Assembly: GCA_903919315.1 (NCBI GenBank) | Contig: CAIXHP010000008.1 | Span: 41,714 to 105,713, forward strand | DNA: 64,000 nt | Direction of reading: 5' to 3' | DNA from: an uncultured Pseudomonadota bacterium | Lineage (GTDB): Bacteria; Pseudomonadota; Alphaproteobacteria; UBA9219 | Part shown: positions 52,935 through 62,455 of the stretch, in pieces | How positions within the stretch are numbered: position 1 is the first letter of the stretch | Layout: every line of letters begins with the position of its first letter | Position numbers and translations under genes: made by a program | The notes under the pieces: generated by a model | Seen by the model: the letters and a program-made list of their open reading frames with translations, nothing else | The model's database searches: none | What the model was told of the DNA's origin: nothing

Positions 52935-55472
52935 ATGTATATTGGAATCGACCTCGGAACCTCCAACAGCGTTATCGCCGGAATCGTCGATGGCGAGGCG
53001 CGTGTTTTCCGCCCCGCCGACGGTGGCGAGGTTCTTCCCTCTGTCATCTATGTCGACAAGCGCGGCCATCGGCTTTATGGCCGCCGCGCCTATGACCAAG
53101 CGCTGATCGCGCCCGACAATGTCGCGGCGGGGTTCAAGCGGCTGATGGGATCGTCCACGCCGATCGAGATCAAGGGCGCGGGTGTCACGCTGACACCGGA
53201 GGAATGCTCCGCCGAGATCATCCGCCAATTGCTGGGGCAGGCTACCACCGAAACCGGAATCGACGAATTCACCGGCGCGATCATCACCATTCCCGCCGCT
53301 TTCAACCAGATGCAATCCGAAGCGACGCTGCGCGCCGCCAAGTTGGCGGGGTTGGAGCGCGTCGATCTGTTGCAGGAACCGGTCGCGGCGGCGCTCGCCG
53401 CCATGTCGGGCGCGAAGCGTTCCGGCCAGTTTTTGATTTACGACTTGGGCGGCGGCACGTTCGACGTGGCGCTGGCTCAGGCGATCAACGGCGAGGTCAG
53501 CATCGTCGCGCAGCAGGGCATCAATATGCTCGGCGGCCGCGATTTCGACCGCATCATCGTCAACGAGATCGTCCGGCCCTGGCTGCTCGCCAATTTCGAT
53601 CTGCCGGATAATTTCCAGCGCGATCCGCAATACCGCCGTTTGATCCGTATCGCCCAGCTGGCGGCGGAAAAGGCCAAGATCGACCTGTCCACCAAGGACG
53701 AAGCCGCGATTTTCGCCTCGGACGACGATGTGCGGATGACGGATCAGAACGAAACCGAGATATTCCTCAACGCGCCCTTTACCCGCGCCGCGTTCGAAGA
53801 CCTGATCCGCGAGCCGGTGCAGCAGACCATCGCGCTGATCCGCTCGATGATGGACGAGAACAACTATAAGCACGACGACATCGACCGCATCGTTTTCATC
53901 GGCGGCCCCAGCCGCACGCCTTTGATCCGCCAGATGGTGTCGGACGAGCTGGGCATTGCCGCCGATCTGAAGACCGATCCGATGACCGCCGTGGCGCTCG
54001 GCGCGGCCTATTACTGCGAAAGCCGCCGGTGGGATTTCCTCGGCGTCGGCGCGGGTGTCGGGGGCAGCGTGCCCAAGCCGCAAAAGGCGACGGCTCCCAC
54101 GCCCGAAGAACCCGACCTGACCTTTGACTATGCCCAGCGCACACCGGACGACAAGACGGTCATCACCGTTCATTTGGCCCAGCCGCTGAAGGTTTCGCGG
54201 CAACTGCGCCTGACATCCGAGGCGTGGGACTCCGGCGTTTTGCCGTTGGCCGACGGTTTGACGATCATGGTGCCGCTGCGCGCCAACGGGCTGCACAGTT
54301 TTGCGGTGCGGGTGCTGGACGAGGCCGGACAGCCGTTGCCCCAGCATGATCACACGTTGGAGATCACCCGCGTCGTCGCGGCGGCGGCTAGCATTCCGGC
54401 GGCGCAGACCATCGCCGTCAAGGCGCTGGAGCATGCGCATGCGCAGGAAAACATCCTTTTGCCGCTCGTCAGCAAGGGCGCGGCGCTTCCCGCATCCGGG
54501 CAGGCCAGTTTCAAGAGCGGTCGCGCCCTGAAGGCGGGCGGGCCGGGTTCGATCAGCTTTGAGCTGTTTCAGGTCGAATATCCGGAACGCATCGATCTCA
54601 ACCTGTGCGTCGGGTTGTTCCGCATCAACGGCACCGATTTGCCGAACGACCAGTCGATCAAGGCGGGCGATCCGATTGTTTTCGATTGGCGCATGAGCGA
54701 CGGCGGAATTCTGCAAGCGACGGTGCATTTGCCGAACAACGATCTGGATCTGCGCGTGCCGCGTTTCTACGCGCCGCAGGCGGGCCAGATTTCCTTTGAC
54801 GAGGCCAACGGCGCGTCCTTTGCCAACGTCGTCCTCAAGCGCGGCGACGAGGAGTGGGGCGATCTGGCGGCGGCGCTCGGCCCCGACGGCGGGCCGGAGG
54901 TGCAGCTGCTGAAGACCCGTCTGGCGGAACAGCGCGAGACGCTGGAGGAAGCGGCAGGCGATGCCGAAACCATCCGCCGCGTGGTCGAGGAAACCCGCTT
55001 CATTCGCCAAGACACGGCGCGGATCAGCAAAAAGCACTATGGCGCGATGCTGCAACGCCAGCTCGGCAAGATGACGGCGGCTTTCAATCGCGTGGTGCGC
55101 GCGCAGGCGGACAAGCTGGAGACGGCGCGTTTCGACAACAATGCTCGTGACGTGCAGCAGATCATCGAGGACGGCGATCCGCTGACGTTCGACGACGCGA
55201 CGCTCAAGCTGGGCGCGATGCGCACCTTGTTCTTTACCATCGCGTGGCGCGATCCCGACTATGTCATGGCGTGGTTCCGCCGTTTGTCGCGCGAACCCTA
55301 TCTGTTTCCCGACTCCGCCGAGTTTAAGGCCATGGTGGAGGAGGGCGAGCGCTTCCGCGAGGCGGGCAACAAGGAAGGCATGCGCGATCTTGTCAGCCGG
55401 ATGCTGGACGCTCGTATCGCTCTGGGGGCCAGCGATATCGCGGGCGAACTGGCCACTATCGTTAAAACCTAG
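52935..55472 (+). CDS. Divergent Hsp70-family protein with large C-terminal extension
   Basis: 845 residues from ATG 52935 (MYIGIDLGTSNSVIAGIVDG). The N-terminal Hsp70 ATPase (about 1-375) is intact: GIDLGTSNS, EPVAAALAAMSG, YDLGGGTFDVALAQ, VFIGGPSRTPLIRQMV. The DnaK linker DLLLLDV is absent. After about 400 the sequence is unlike DnaK substrate domains: beta-rich, then a charged helical region (TRLAEQRETLEEAAGDAETI). It is the first gene of a three-gene unit with a 224-residue conserved protein and an 80-residue membrane protein. It may be a specialised chaperone or scaffold. Confidence 0.85.
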   Translation: MYIGIDLGTSNSVIAGIVDGEARVFRPADGGEVLPSVIYVDKRGHRLYGRRAYDQALIAPDNVAAGFKRLMGSSTPIEIKGAGVTLTPEECSAEIIRQLLGQATTETGIDEFTGAIITIPAAFNQMQSEATLRAAKLAGLERVDLLQEPVAAALAAMSGAKRSGQFLIYDLGGGTFDVALAQAINGEVSIVAQQGINMLGGRDFDRIIVNEIVRPWLLANFDLPDNFQRDPQYRRLIRIAQLAAEKAKIDLSTKDEAAIFASDDDVRMTDQNETEIFLNAPFTRAAFEDLIREPVQQTIALIRSMMDENNYKHDDIDRIVFIGGPSRTPLIRQMVSDELGIAADLKTDPMTAVALGAAYYCESRRWDFLGVGAGVGGSVPKPQKATAPTPEEPDLTFDYAQRTPDDKTVITVHLAQPLKVSRQLRLTSEAWDSGVLPLADGLTIMVPLRANGLHSFAVRVLDEAGQPLPQHDHTLEITRVVAAAASIPAAQTIAVKALEHAHAQENILLPLVSKGAALPASGQASFKSGRALKAGGPGSISFELFQVEYPERIDLNLCVGLFRINGTDLPNDQSIKAGDPIVFDWRMSDGGILQATVHLPNNDLDLRVPRFYAPQAGQISFDEANGASFANVVLKRGDEEWGDLAAALGPDGGPEVQLLKTRLAEQRETLEEAAGDAETIRRVVEETRFIRQDTARISKKHYGAMLQRQLGKMTAAFNRVVRAQADKLETARFDNNARDVQQIIEDGDPLTFDDATLKLGAMRTLFFTIAWRDPDYVMAWFRRLSREPYLFPDSAEFKAMVEEGERFREAGNKEGMRDLVSRMLDARIALGASDIAGELATIVKT

Positions 55473-55574
55473 GATTTAAGAAGGAAAAGCGGTCAAAGAA
55501 CAACCTTTCGGTAACCTCAACCGGGCATAATGGCATAACGCTTGTCCCGTCAGCACTGTGCGGAGTTTTCATCC

Positions 55575-56249
55575 ATGATCGACATGACCCTTGAGACGCT
55601 GTCTCCCGATGCCGCGAAAGAGCTTTTGACCGCCATCGCGCCTGAAATCGCGCCGGTGACGTTGCCGCTCGATAAGACGCTGGTGCAGCAGGCCGCGCTT
55701 CCTTTCTATGAGGACGTGAAGTTCGTCGCGCTCACCGACATGATGCTGCCGCCGCCGAATGTGCGCTATATGCTGTACAAGCCGGGGCTGGTCAGCCTGA
55801 TGAACTGGACCAACGAGCCGATCTATAGCGTCAACGAAAAAGCGCCGATCAAGCTGGATCGCAAGACACTGGTGCCTTATGCCAAATTCTTTTTCCACTA
55901 TGTGCGCGGCCAGTTGGGGCGCTTTATCATCGTGGAAAAGCCCGAAGATGTCGATTGGCTGCCCAACGCCACCGCCGAGGAAAAAGCGCAGGTCGCCGCC
56001 AAGCTTATGCCCGTCACCTATAAGGGCATCGGACGCGACAACCTTTTCACGCTCACTTGCACCGTCGTGTTCAAGAACGCGCTGTTCAAGACCGACATCA
56101 AGGTTGCGCCCTATGACCTCGACGTGTTCGATCCTGAGCTTAACGCGCCGGAGCATTTCACCATCGGCCAGATGAAGCTGACCAACGAAGAGCTGTTGCT
56201 CGAAGACCTGAACGTGCCGGTCGATCCGCCGCCCGGCGAGTTCGGCTGA
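55575..56249 (+). CDS. Conserved hypothetical partner of the Hsp70-like protein
   Basis: 224 residues from ATG 55575 (GGAG 10 bases upstream). Pattern includes VKFVALTDMMLPPPNVRYML and YKPGLVSLMNWTNEPIYSV, and FHYVRGQLGRFIIVEKPEDV. No catalytic motif or membrane segment. Located 102 bases after the Hsp70-like gene and 10 bases before the small membrane gene. Likely functions with them. No family name is offered. Confidence 0.7.
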   Translation: MIDMTLETLSPDAAKELLTAIAPEIAPVTLPLDKTLVQQAALPFYEDVKFVALTDMMLPPPNVRYMLYKPGLVSLMNWTNEPIYSVNEKAPIKLDRKTLVPYAKFFFHYVRGQLGRFIIVEKPEDVDWLPNATAEEKAQVAAKLMPVTYKGIGRDNLFTLTCTVVFKNALFKTDIKVAPYDLDVFDPELNAPEHFTIGQMKLTNEELLLEDLNVPVDPPPGEFG

Positions 56250-56259
56250 TCGCGCGGCG

Positions 56260-56502
56260 ATGAACCGCCTCGTCATCACGCTCTTTTCCGCCGGATGGGT
56301 CGTGCCGTTCTGGGCGGCGGCGGCGGCCTATCTGGAGTTCCTGCAGGCGGGCGTTTGGCCGCGCCTGCTGCATGAAGCGCCGCTGAACAGCTTCCCCTAC
56401 ATCGACTTTTGCCAGCGCATGCTGGCCATCGGTAGCGTCTGGCTGACCTGTGCGCTCTTCTATTGGGCGTGGCGGGCTTCCAAGGTTAAGGGCAAGAAAT
56501 AG
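56260..56502 (+). CDS. Small two-helix membrane protein
   Basis: 80 residues with two hydrophobic segments (RLVITLFSAGWVVPFWAAAA and MLAIGSVWLTCALFYWAW) and a basic C-terminal tail KVKGKK. Third gene of the Hsp70-like unit, 10 bases downstream of the conserved hypothetical. It could anchor a complex in the inner membrane. No family recognised. Confidence 0.7.
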   Translation: MNRLVITLFSAGWVVPFWAAAAAYLEFLQAGVWPRLLHEAPLNSFPYIDFCQRMLAIGSVWLTCALFYWAWRASKVKGKK

Positions 56503-56521
56503 TCGTCTCGACGCTGCGCCT

Positions 56522-59500
56522 CTAAACCGCTTCGCTCTCTTCGGCCCTGCGCCGCGCCTGATGATCCGTGGCGAGGAGCATGTAGACCGCCGGGACCACA
56601 AACAGCGTGAATAGCGTGCCGATCGCGAGGCCTGTGGCGATGACCAGTCCCATGTTGAACCGCGACAACGCGCCCGCGCCGCTGGCGGTGATGAGCGGGA
56701 GGACACCCAAGACCATCGCCGCCGTGGTCATCAGGATGGGGCGCAGGCGAACGCCGGTCGCGCCGACGATGGCTTCCAGCTTTGAGTGGCCTTCCTCTTG
56801 CAGCGCGTTGGCGAATTCGACGATCAGAATGCCGTGCTTGCTGATCAGGCCCATGAGCGTGACGAGGCCGACCTGCGTGTAGATGTTGATGCTCGCGCCG
56901 CCGAGGCCGAGGCTGATGAAGAGCAACGCTCCGGCAATCGACATCGGCACCGACACCAGAATGATGAACGGGTCGCGGAAGCTTTCGAACAGCGCCGCCA
57001 ACGTCAAAAAGATGATGATGAGCGCGAACAGGAACGTCATGGCAAAGCCGCTGGACTCTTGCGCGAACTGGCGCGACTGGCCGCCGTAATCGACGGTGTA
57101 GCCCTGCGGCAAAGTACGCGCGGCGAGATCCTTGAGGTAGGTCAGCGCGTCGCCGAGCGATACGCCGGGCAGCATCACGCCGGAGACCGTGGCCGCGTTC
57201 ATCTGCTGGAAGTGGTTCAGGGTTTCCGGCACCGTTTCCGGCTTGATCGACGCGATGGTCGACAACGGCACCGACGCGCCGCTTCCCGTGCGGATGTGAT
57301 AGTCGCCCAACTGGTCGCTGTTCAGACGGAAAGACTGCTGCACCTGCGGGATGACTTTGTAGGAGCGGCCTTCGAGGCTGAAGTAGTTCACATAGCCGCC
57401 GCCGAGCATCGCAGCCAGAGCGCCGCCGACATCGTTCATGGTCAACCGCAACTGCGCCGTCTTGTCGCGGTCGATGACGACCGTGGCTTGCGGTTTGTCG
57501 ATTTTCAGGTCGCTGTCGAGGAACATGAAGCGGCCGCTTTTTTGCGCTTCTTGCATGAAGGTCTGAGTCACGTCGTTCAGGCGGGCGAAGGGTTCGGTGG
57601 TCGCGATGACGAACTGGATGGGGAGGCCGTTGCTGCCCGGCAAGGGCGAAGGTTGGAACGCCGCCGCACGGACTCCGGCGACGGTGTTGAGGCTGTTTTG
57701 CACAAGCGGCTGGAGTTCGTTCGAGGTGCGTTCGCGTTCGTCCCACGGTTTCAAAACCATGCCTGCGATGGACGCGCCGGGCATTTCCAACTGAAACACA
57801 TGATCGGTTTCGGGGTATTCGGAAAAAAGGCGGTAAACCTCGCGCGAATACAGCTCGCGCTGCTGCAGCGTGGCGCTGGGGGCGGAACTGGCGAAGCTGA
57901 TGACGATGCCCTGGTCCTCTTGCGGCGCCAGTTCGGTTTTGGCTCCGGCGTAGAGGAAATAGATGCTGGCGAGGATGATGACGGAGAAGGCATAGGTCAC
58001 GGGCCGGGTTTGCAAGCTGTTGCGCAGCAGCGCTTCGTAGCGGTCGCGGCGTAGGTAATGAGCGGCGGCCAGAAGAAGATACAGCGGCAGCGTCACGAGC
58101 ATCACCGGGTATTTTACGAACCACCGGCGGCCCGTATACAAAAACAGGAAACTTCTCTCCATCGCGTCGGCGAGCCGGTCTGTCAGTGTGTCGTCGTCGT
58201 GCGAGTCTTGACGGTGCGCATTCAGCAACCGTGCGCATAGCATGGGGGAGAGGGTGAGGGCGATGATCGCCGACATCGTCACCGCGCCGACCAGTGTGAA
58301 GGCGAATTCGGAAAACAGAGCGCCGGTCAGACCGCCTTGAAAGCCGATGGGGATATAGACGGCGACCAGAACGACGGTCATCGCCACGATGGGGCTGGCC
58401 AATTCGCGCGCCGCCATCAACGCGGCATCGAAAGGTTTGGCTCCTTCGTCGAGATGGCGGTTGACGTTTTCCACCACGATGATCGCGTCGTCGACCACAA
58501 GCCCGATGGCCAGAACGAGCGCGAGAAGTGTGAGCAGGTTGATCGAGAAACCGGCCACCAGCATGACGACGAACGCGCCGATCAACGACAACGGAATGGC
58601 GAGCGTCGGAATCAGCACCGAGCGCGGCGAGCCGAGGAACAGGAACACCACGGCGGTGACGATCAGCAACGCTTCGAACAAGGTGAAGACCACTTCGTGG
58701 ATCGAGCTGTTGACGAAGGCGGTGGAGTCGTAAACGATTTCGCCGTTCAGGCCTTGCGGCAATTCGGCCTTGATGTCGGGGAAAATCTTGCGGATGCCGC
58801 CGATCACGTCGAGCAGGTTGGCCGAGGGCGCGACCTTGATGCCGATATAGACGGCTTTTTTGCCGTCGAATCCGACGCGCGATTCATAGTCGTCAGCGCC
58901 GAGCGTGACGTTGGCCACGTCCTCCAGCCGGATGATCGCGCCGTCTTGCTGCTTGACGATCAGGCGCCGGAATTCGTCCAGCGTGTGCAAGCCCGTCTCC
59001 GCCGACAAATTGACCTCCACCATCTGGCCTTTGGTGGTGCCGAGGCCGGAGATGTAGTCGTTGCGGGCCAGCGCCTGACTGACATCGGCGGCGGTGAGGC
59101 CGTAGGCGGCGAGCTTTTGCGGGTCGAGCCACGCGCGCAACGCGAAATTCTGCCCGCCCAAAATCTCGGCGGTCTGAACGCCTTCGACCGTTTGCAGTCT
59201 GGGTTGGACGATGCGCAGCAGATAGTCGGTGATGTTGTTTTGCGGCAGGACATCGCTGTTAAAGCCGATGTACATCGCGGCAATGGTTTGGCCGATTTCG
59301 ATGTTCAGAGTCGGTTGCTGCGATTCCGGTGGCAATTGGTTCAACACCGAACTGATCTTGGTGCTGATTTCCGTCAAGGCCTTGTTGGAGTCGTGGTTGA
59401 GGCGGAGGTTGGCGGTGATGGTGCTGACCCCGTTCTGGCTTTTCGAGGTCATGTAGTCGATGCCGTTGGCTTGCGCGACGGCGTTCTCCAGCGGCGTGGT

Positions 59501-59692
59501 GATAAAGCCCGCCACCACATCGGCATCCGCGCCGTAATAGACGGTGCTGACCGTCACCACCGCGTTCTCGGTGCGGGGGTATTGCAGGACGGGCAGCTCG
59601 AACACCGCGCGCAGGCCGAGGACGAGGATCAGCAGGCTGATGACCGTGGCCAGAACCGGACGGCGGATGAAGATGTCGGTGAAGCGCATCAC
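56522..59692 (-). CDS. RND-type multidrug efflux permease
   Basis: 1056 residues. Starts MMRFTDIFIRRPVLATVISL with the usual TM1. Proton-relay Asp pair in VLAIGLVVDDAIIVVENVNR. Repeated porter domains (GADADVVAGFITTPLENAVA, FPDIKAELPQGLNGEIVYD) and the second half TM region (LIIIFLTLAALFESFRDPFI). It pumps drugs or other toxic compounds out together with the adaptor and outer-membrane channel genes in the same operon. It overlaps the adaptor gene by ATGA. Confidence 0.94.
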   Translation of the reverse strand: MMRFTDIFIRRPVLATVISLLILVLGLRAVFELPVLQYPRTENAVVTVSTVYYGADADVVAGFITTPLENAVAQANGIDYMTSKSQNGVSTITANLRLNHDSNKALTEISTKISSVLNQLPPESQQPTLNIEIGQTIAAMYIGFNSDVLPQNNITDYLLRIVQPRLQTVEGVQTAEILGGQNFALRAWLDPQKLAAYGLTAADVSQALARNDYISGLGTTKGQMVEVNLSAETGLHTLDEFRRLIVKQQDGAIIRLEDVANVTLGADDYESRVGFDGKKAVYIGIKVAPSANLLDVIGGIRKIFPDIKAELPQGLNGEIVYDSTAFVNSSIHEVVFTLFEALLIVTAVVFLFLGSPRSVLIPTLAIPLSLIGAFVVMLVAGFSINLLTLLALVLAIGLVVDDAIIVVENVNRHLDEGAKPFDAALMAARELASPIVAMTVVLVAVYIPIGFQGGLTGALFSEFAFTLVGAVTMSAIIALTLSPMLCARLLNAHRQDSHDDDTLTDRLADAMERSFLFLYTGRRWFVKYPVMLVTLPLYLLLAAAHYLRRDRYEALLRNSLQTRPVTYAFSVIILASIYFLYAGAKTELAPQEDQGIVISFASSAPSATLQQRELYSREVYRLFSEYPETDHVFQLEMPGASIAGMVLKPWDERERTSNELQPLVQNSLNTVAGVRAAAFQPSPLPGSNGLPIQFVIATTEPFARLNDVTQTFMQEAQKSGRFMFLDSDLKIDKPQATVVIDRDKTAQLRLTMNDVGGALAAMLGGGYVNYFSLEGRSYKVIPQVQQSFRLNSDQLGDYHIRTGSGASVPLSTIASIKPETVPETLNHFQQMNAATVSGVMLPGVSLGDALTYLKDLAARTLPQGYTVDYGGQSRQFAQESSGFAMTFLFALIIIFLTLAALFESFRDPFIILVSVPMSIAGALLFISLGLGGASINIYTQVGLVTLMGLISKHGILIVEFANALQEEGHSKLEAIVGATGVRLRPILMTTAAMVLGVLPLITASGAGALSRFNMGLVIATGLAIGTLFTLFVVPAVYMLLATDHQARRRAEESEAV

Positions 59693-60819
59693 TTGTCTTC
59701 CGGTTTCGGGTTGGGGTCGTTGCTGGGCTGAATGCTGTTGTTGATCACGAGGGGACTGCCGTTGCGCAATTTCATCTGTCCGGCGGTGACGACGGTGTCG
59801 CCTTCGGCGATCCCGCTCAGGATGGCGATTTGGTCGCCGCGCGTCGCGCCGGTGGTGACGAATTTTTGGCTGGCGATCATCTGCGGCGTATCTTGGCCCT
59901 CAACGGCCTTGGTTTCGACGACAAACACCGTGCTGCCATAGGGGTTGAAGGTGATGGCCGTTTGCGGGAGCGTCAGCCGTTTTTGCGGATCGCCGGACAC
60001 GATGCCCGCCGTCGCGAACATGCCGGGCAGGAGCAAACGGTCGGGGTTGGGGAGGCTAGCGCGTATCTGCACGTTGCGCGTCGCGGGGTCGATCTTGGGG
60101 TTGATCGCGGTGATTTCGCCGGGGAATTCACGATCCGGCCACGCGTCGGCTTTGGCCACGAGCTTTTGCCCGACTTTGAGTTGCGGCACGAATTGTTGCG
60201 GCAAGGCAAAGTCGAAATAGATCGGGTCGACCTGCTGCAACGTCGCGACGGAGGTTCCGGCGTTGAGATATTGGCCGACATCCACGGCGCGGATGCCGAT
60301 GCGACCCGTGAAAGGCGCGAGGATCATCTTTTTCTCGAGCACGGCGCGTTGCTGCGCCACTTGCGCCCGCGCGGCGGCGAGCGTGGCCGCGTCGACATCG
60401 ACCGTCGCTTGGCTGATGGCCTGCGCTTTCAGTTGCTTTTGATCGCGTTCCCATGTGATCTCGGCCAGTTTGGCGGCGGCTTGCAGCGCGTGGAGCCGCG
60501 CCATCTCGTCCTGAGAGCGAAGCTGCACCAACAGCGTGCCTTCTTCGACATCCTGTCCGGACTCGAAGTGGATTTCGTCGACGATGCCCGCGACTTCGGA
60601 GGTCAATTCGACTCCGCGCGCGGCGCGCAGTGTGCCTAAGGCCTTGATCTCAGGCTGCCATTCCTGCATTTCCGCCTTGATGGTGGAGACGGTCTGCGGG
60701 GCCGACCCCATGCCCGCCATGAATTTCTTGATCATCATGCCTTTGAAAATCTGAAAGCCGAACACGCCGCCCAAGACGACGGCGACGACGACCAGCATGA
60801 TGATCATGCGTTTTTTCAT
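59689..60819 (-). CDS. RND periplasmic adaptor (membrane fusion protein)
   Basis: 376 residues from ATG 60819 (MKKRMIIMLVVVAVVLGGVF); a longer frame is not used. N-terminal anchor, lipoyl/barrel-sandwich (GTLRAARGVELTSEVAGIVD), helical hairpin, and beta-barrel (VDPIYFDFALPQQFVPQLKV). It bridges the permease and TolC-like channel. Middle gene of the efflux operon, coupled on both sides by ATGA overlaps. Confidence 0.93.
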   Translation of the reverse strand: MKKRMIIMLVVVAVVLGGVFGFQIFKGMMIKKFMAGMGSAPQTVSTIKAEMQEWQPEIKALGTLRAARGVELTSEVAGIVDEIHFESGQDVEEGTLLVQLRSQDEMARLHALQAAAKLAEITWERDQKQLKAQAISQATVDVDAATLAAARAQVAQQRAVLEKKMILAPFTGRIGIRAVDVGQYLNAGTSVATLQQVDPIYFDFALPQQFVPQLKVGQKLVAKADAWPDREFPGEITAINPKIDPATRNVQIRASLPNPDRLLLPGMFATAGIVSGDPQKRLTLPQTAITFNPYGSTVFVVETKAVEGQDTPQMIASQKFVTTGATRGDQIAILSGIAEGDTVVTAGQMKLRNGSPLVINNSIQPSNDPNPKPEDK

Positions 60820-62297
60820 TTTGTTTTCTCTTCGTTGGTGGATGTGTCTTCGTCCGTCCAGCCGCCGCCGAGCGCCTGGAATAGCGCGGCGGTGTCGGCA
60901 AAGCGGCGGGCTTCGGCCTGCGCGAGGGCGATTTTGGTTTGTTGCCATGTCTGCTGGGCGGTCAGCACCGACAAGTAACTGACCGATCCGGCCTTGAGCT
61001 GTTCGCGGGCCAATTCAAGGCTGTCGAACGCGGCGCGGTCGGCGGCCCATTGCGTCCGCAACGCTTCGGCATCAGAGCGCAGGGCTTGCAGCGCGTCGGC
61101 GACGTTTTGGAACGCGGTGAGAACGGCGCCGCGGTAACGCGCGGCGGCTTCGTCATAGGCGGCTTCGGCGGCGTTGCGTTTGTGCCGCAGCTCGCCGCCG
61201 TGGAACAGCGGTTGCAGCAGTCCCGCGCCGAGACCCCAGACCGCCGCGCCGGGGGAGAGAAGGTCGCCGAGGGCGAGGGCTTCCGCGCCATATCCGGCGC
61301 TCAGGGAAATCTGCGGCAGCATGTTGGCGGTCGCCACGCCGACGGCGGCGCTGGCGGCGCGCAACTGGGCTTCGGCGGCGCGGACATCGGGCCGTCGCGC
61401 CACGAGGCGCGAGGGGAGGGTCAGCGGCAGGTTTTCCGGCAGCTGCATTTGCGCCAGTTCAAAGGTCGCGCCCAGTTCGTCGCTCGGCAGTTGCCCGACC
61501 AGCGCGGCCAACTGGTGGCGGGTTTGCGCCAATTGCTTGTCGAGCAGGGGAAGGGTGGCTTCGGCTTGCGCCAACGTCGCGGCTTGCGCCAGAACGGCGG
61601 TGCGGGCAATCGCGCCCAGCTCCAACTGCTGCTCCAGCAGTTGCAGTTGTTGTTTGTCGGCGTCGATGATGTCGCGGGTCGCGGCGATCTGAGCGCGCAG
61701 CGAGGCTTCCTGCAGCGCCGTCGTCACCACGTTGGCGGCGAGGGTCAGGCGGGCGGCTTCGAGTTCAAAGCGCATGACATCCGCTTGCGCTTCCAATCCT
61801 TCGTAGGCGCGGCGCGCGCCGCCGAAAAGGTCGAGGTTGTACGACACGTTGACCGAGGCGTTGTAGAGCGTGAACGGCTTGGTGTTCGCCCCGTTGACCG
61901 ATTGGCCTGAGGCTTGCTGACGCGTGACTCCGGCTTGTCCGTCGATTGTGGGGAGGAAGGCGCTTGTGCCTGCGGCGGCCAACTCGCGCGCTTGGCGCAG
62001 GGCGGCTTCGGCGGCTTGCACGTCGGGGTTGGTCTTGAGCGCCTGTTCGACCAAGCGCGTCAGCGGCTCGGCATGAAAGGCTTCCCACCATGCCTGCGCC
62101 ACGGGCGCGCCGGGGTTGAATTTTTGCGCTGCGCCGGTCGGCAGGTCGGTTTGCGCCGTGGGCGCGGGGAGGCCGTCGGGGCTGTAGGCGGCGGCTGTGG
62201 GCGCTTCGGGACGCGCGAACTCCGGCCCCACGGCGCAACCGGCCATCAAGACGGCGCAAGCCGCGAGAGCCGGAACGGTGAGGCGGGGTGAGGTCAT
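60816..62297 (-). CDS. RND outer-membrane efflux lipoprotein (NodT-type)
   Basis: 493 residues from ATG 62297. Lipobox LMAGC in ALAACAVLMAGCAVGPEFAR. TolC-family repeats with YNLDLFGGARRAYEGLEAQA and RRPDVRAAEAQLRAASAAVG, LQPLFHGGELRHKRNAAEAA. First gene of the operon, transcribed divergently from the TetR regulator, whose likely operator is at 62358-62383. Confidence 0.94.
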   Translation of the reverse strand: MTSPRLTVPALAACAVLMAGCAVGPEFARPEAPTAAAYSPDGLPAPTAQTDLPTGAAQKFNPGAPVAQAWWEAFHAEPLTRLVEQALKTNPDVQAAEAALRQARELAAAGTSAFLPTIDGQAGVTRQQASGQSVNGANTKPFTLYNASVNVSYNLDLFGGARRAYEGLEAQADVMRFELEAARLTLAANVVTTALQEASLRAQIAATRDIIDADKQQLQLLEQQLELGAIARTAVLAQAATLAQAEATLPLLDKQLAQTRHQLAALVGQLPSDELGATFELAQMQLPENLPLTLPSRLVARRPDVRAAEAQLRAASAAVGVATANMLPQISLSAGYGAEALALGDLLSPGAAVWGLGAGLLQPLFHGGELRHKRNAAEAAYDEAAARYRGAVLTAFQNVADALQALRSDAEALRTQWAADRAAFDSLELAREQLKAGSVSYLSVLTAQQTWQQTKIALAQAEARRFADTAALFQALGGGWTDEDTSTNEEKTK

Positions 62298-62357
62298 AGC
62301 ATGTTCCCAGAAACGGTCGGTGGACGCTTTCGCCTTTACAGACGGCGGCGGGAAGAA

Positions 62358-62383
62358 TATACATTCATGCGTGATTGTATGTA
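62358..62383. promoter_or_regulatory. AcrR/TtgR-like operator
   Basis: The palindromic segment 62358-62383 (outer parts TATACATTCATG and TGATTGTATGTA) closely resembles the AcrR operator, whose published half-site is TACATACATT. It lies between the divergent efflux operon and the TetR gene, where repressor would block both. Confidence 0.75.
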
Positions 62384-62455
62384 AACCGGAAAAGTGAACG
62401 TGGTACCACAAAGGGGGCGGTGAATGCCCCCGCATTCGGGTCGGGTTAACGACGC

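Noticed and set aside
52908..55055. Minus-strand open frame of about 715 codons opposite the Hsp70-like gene
   Set aside because: Mirror of a well-supported Hsp70 gene; no recognisable motif or ribosome site.
56786..59731. Plus-strand open frames of 422 and 464 codons opposite the RND permease
   Set aside because: Asp/Arg/His-rich mirror products of a clear RND permease.
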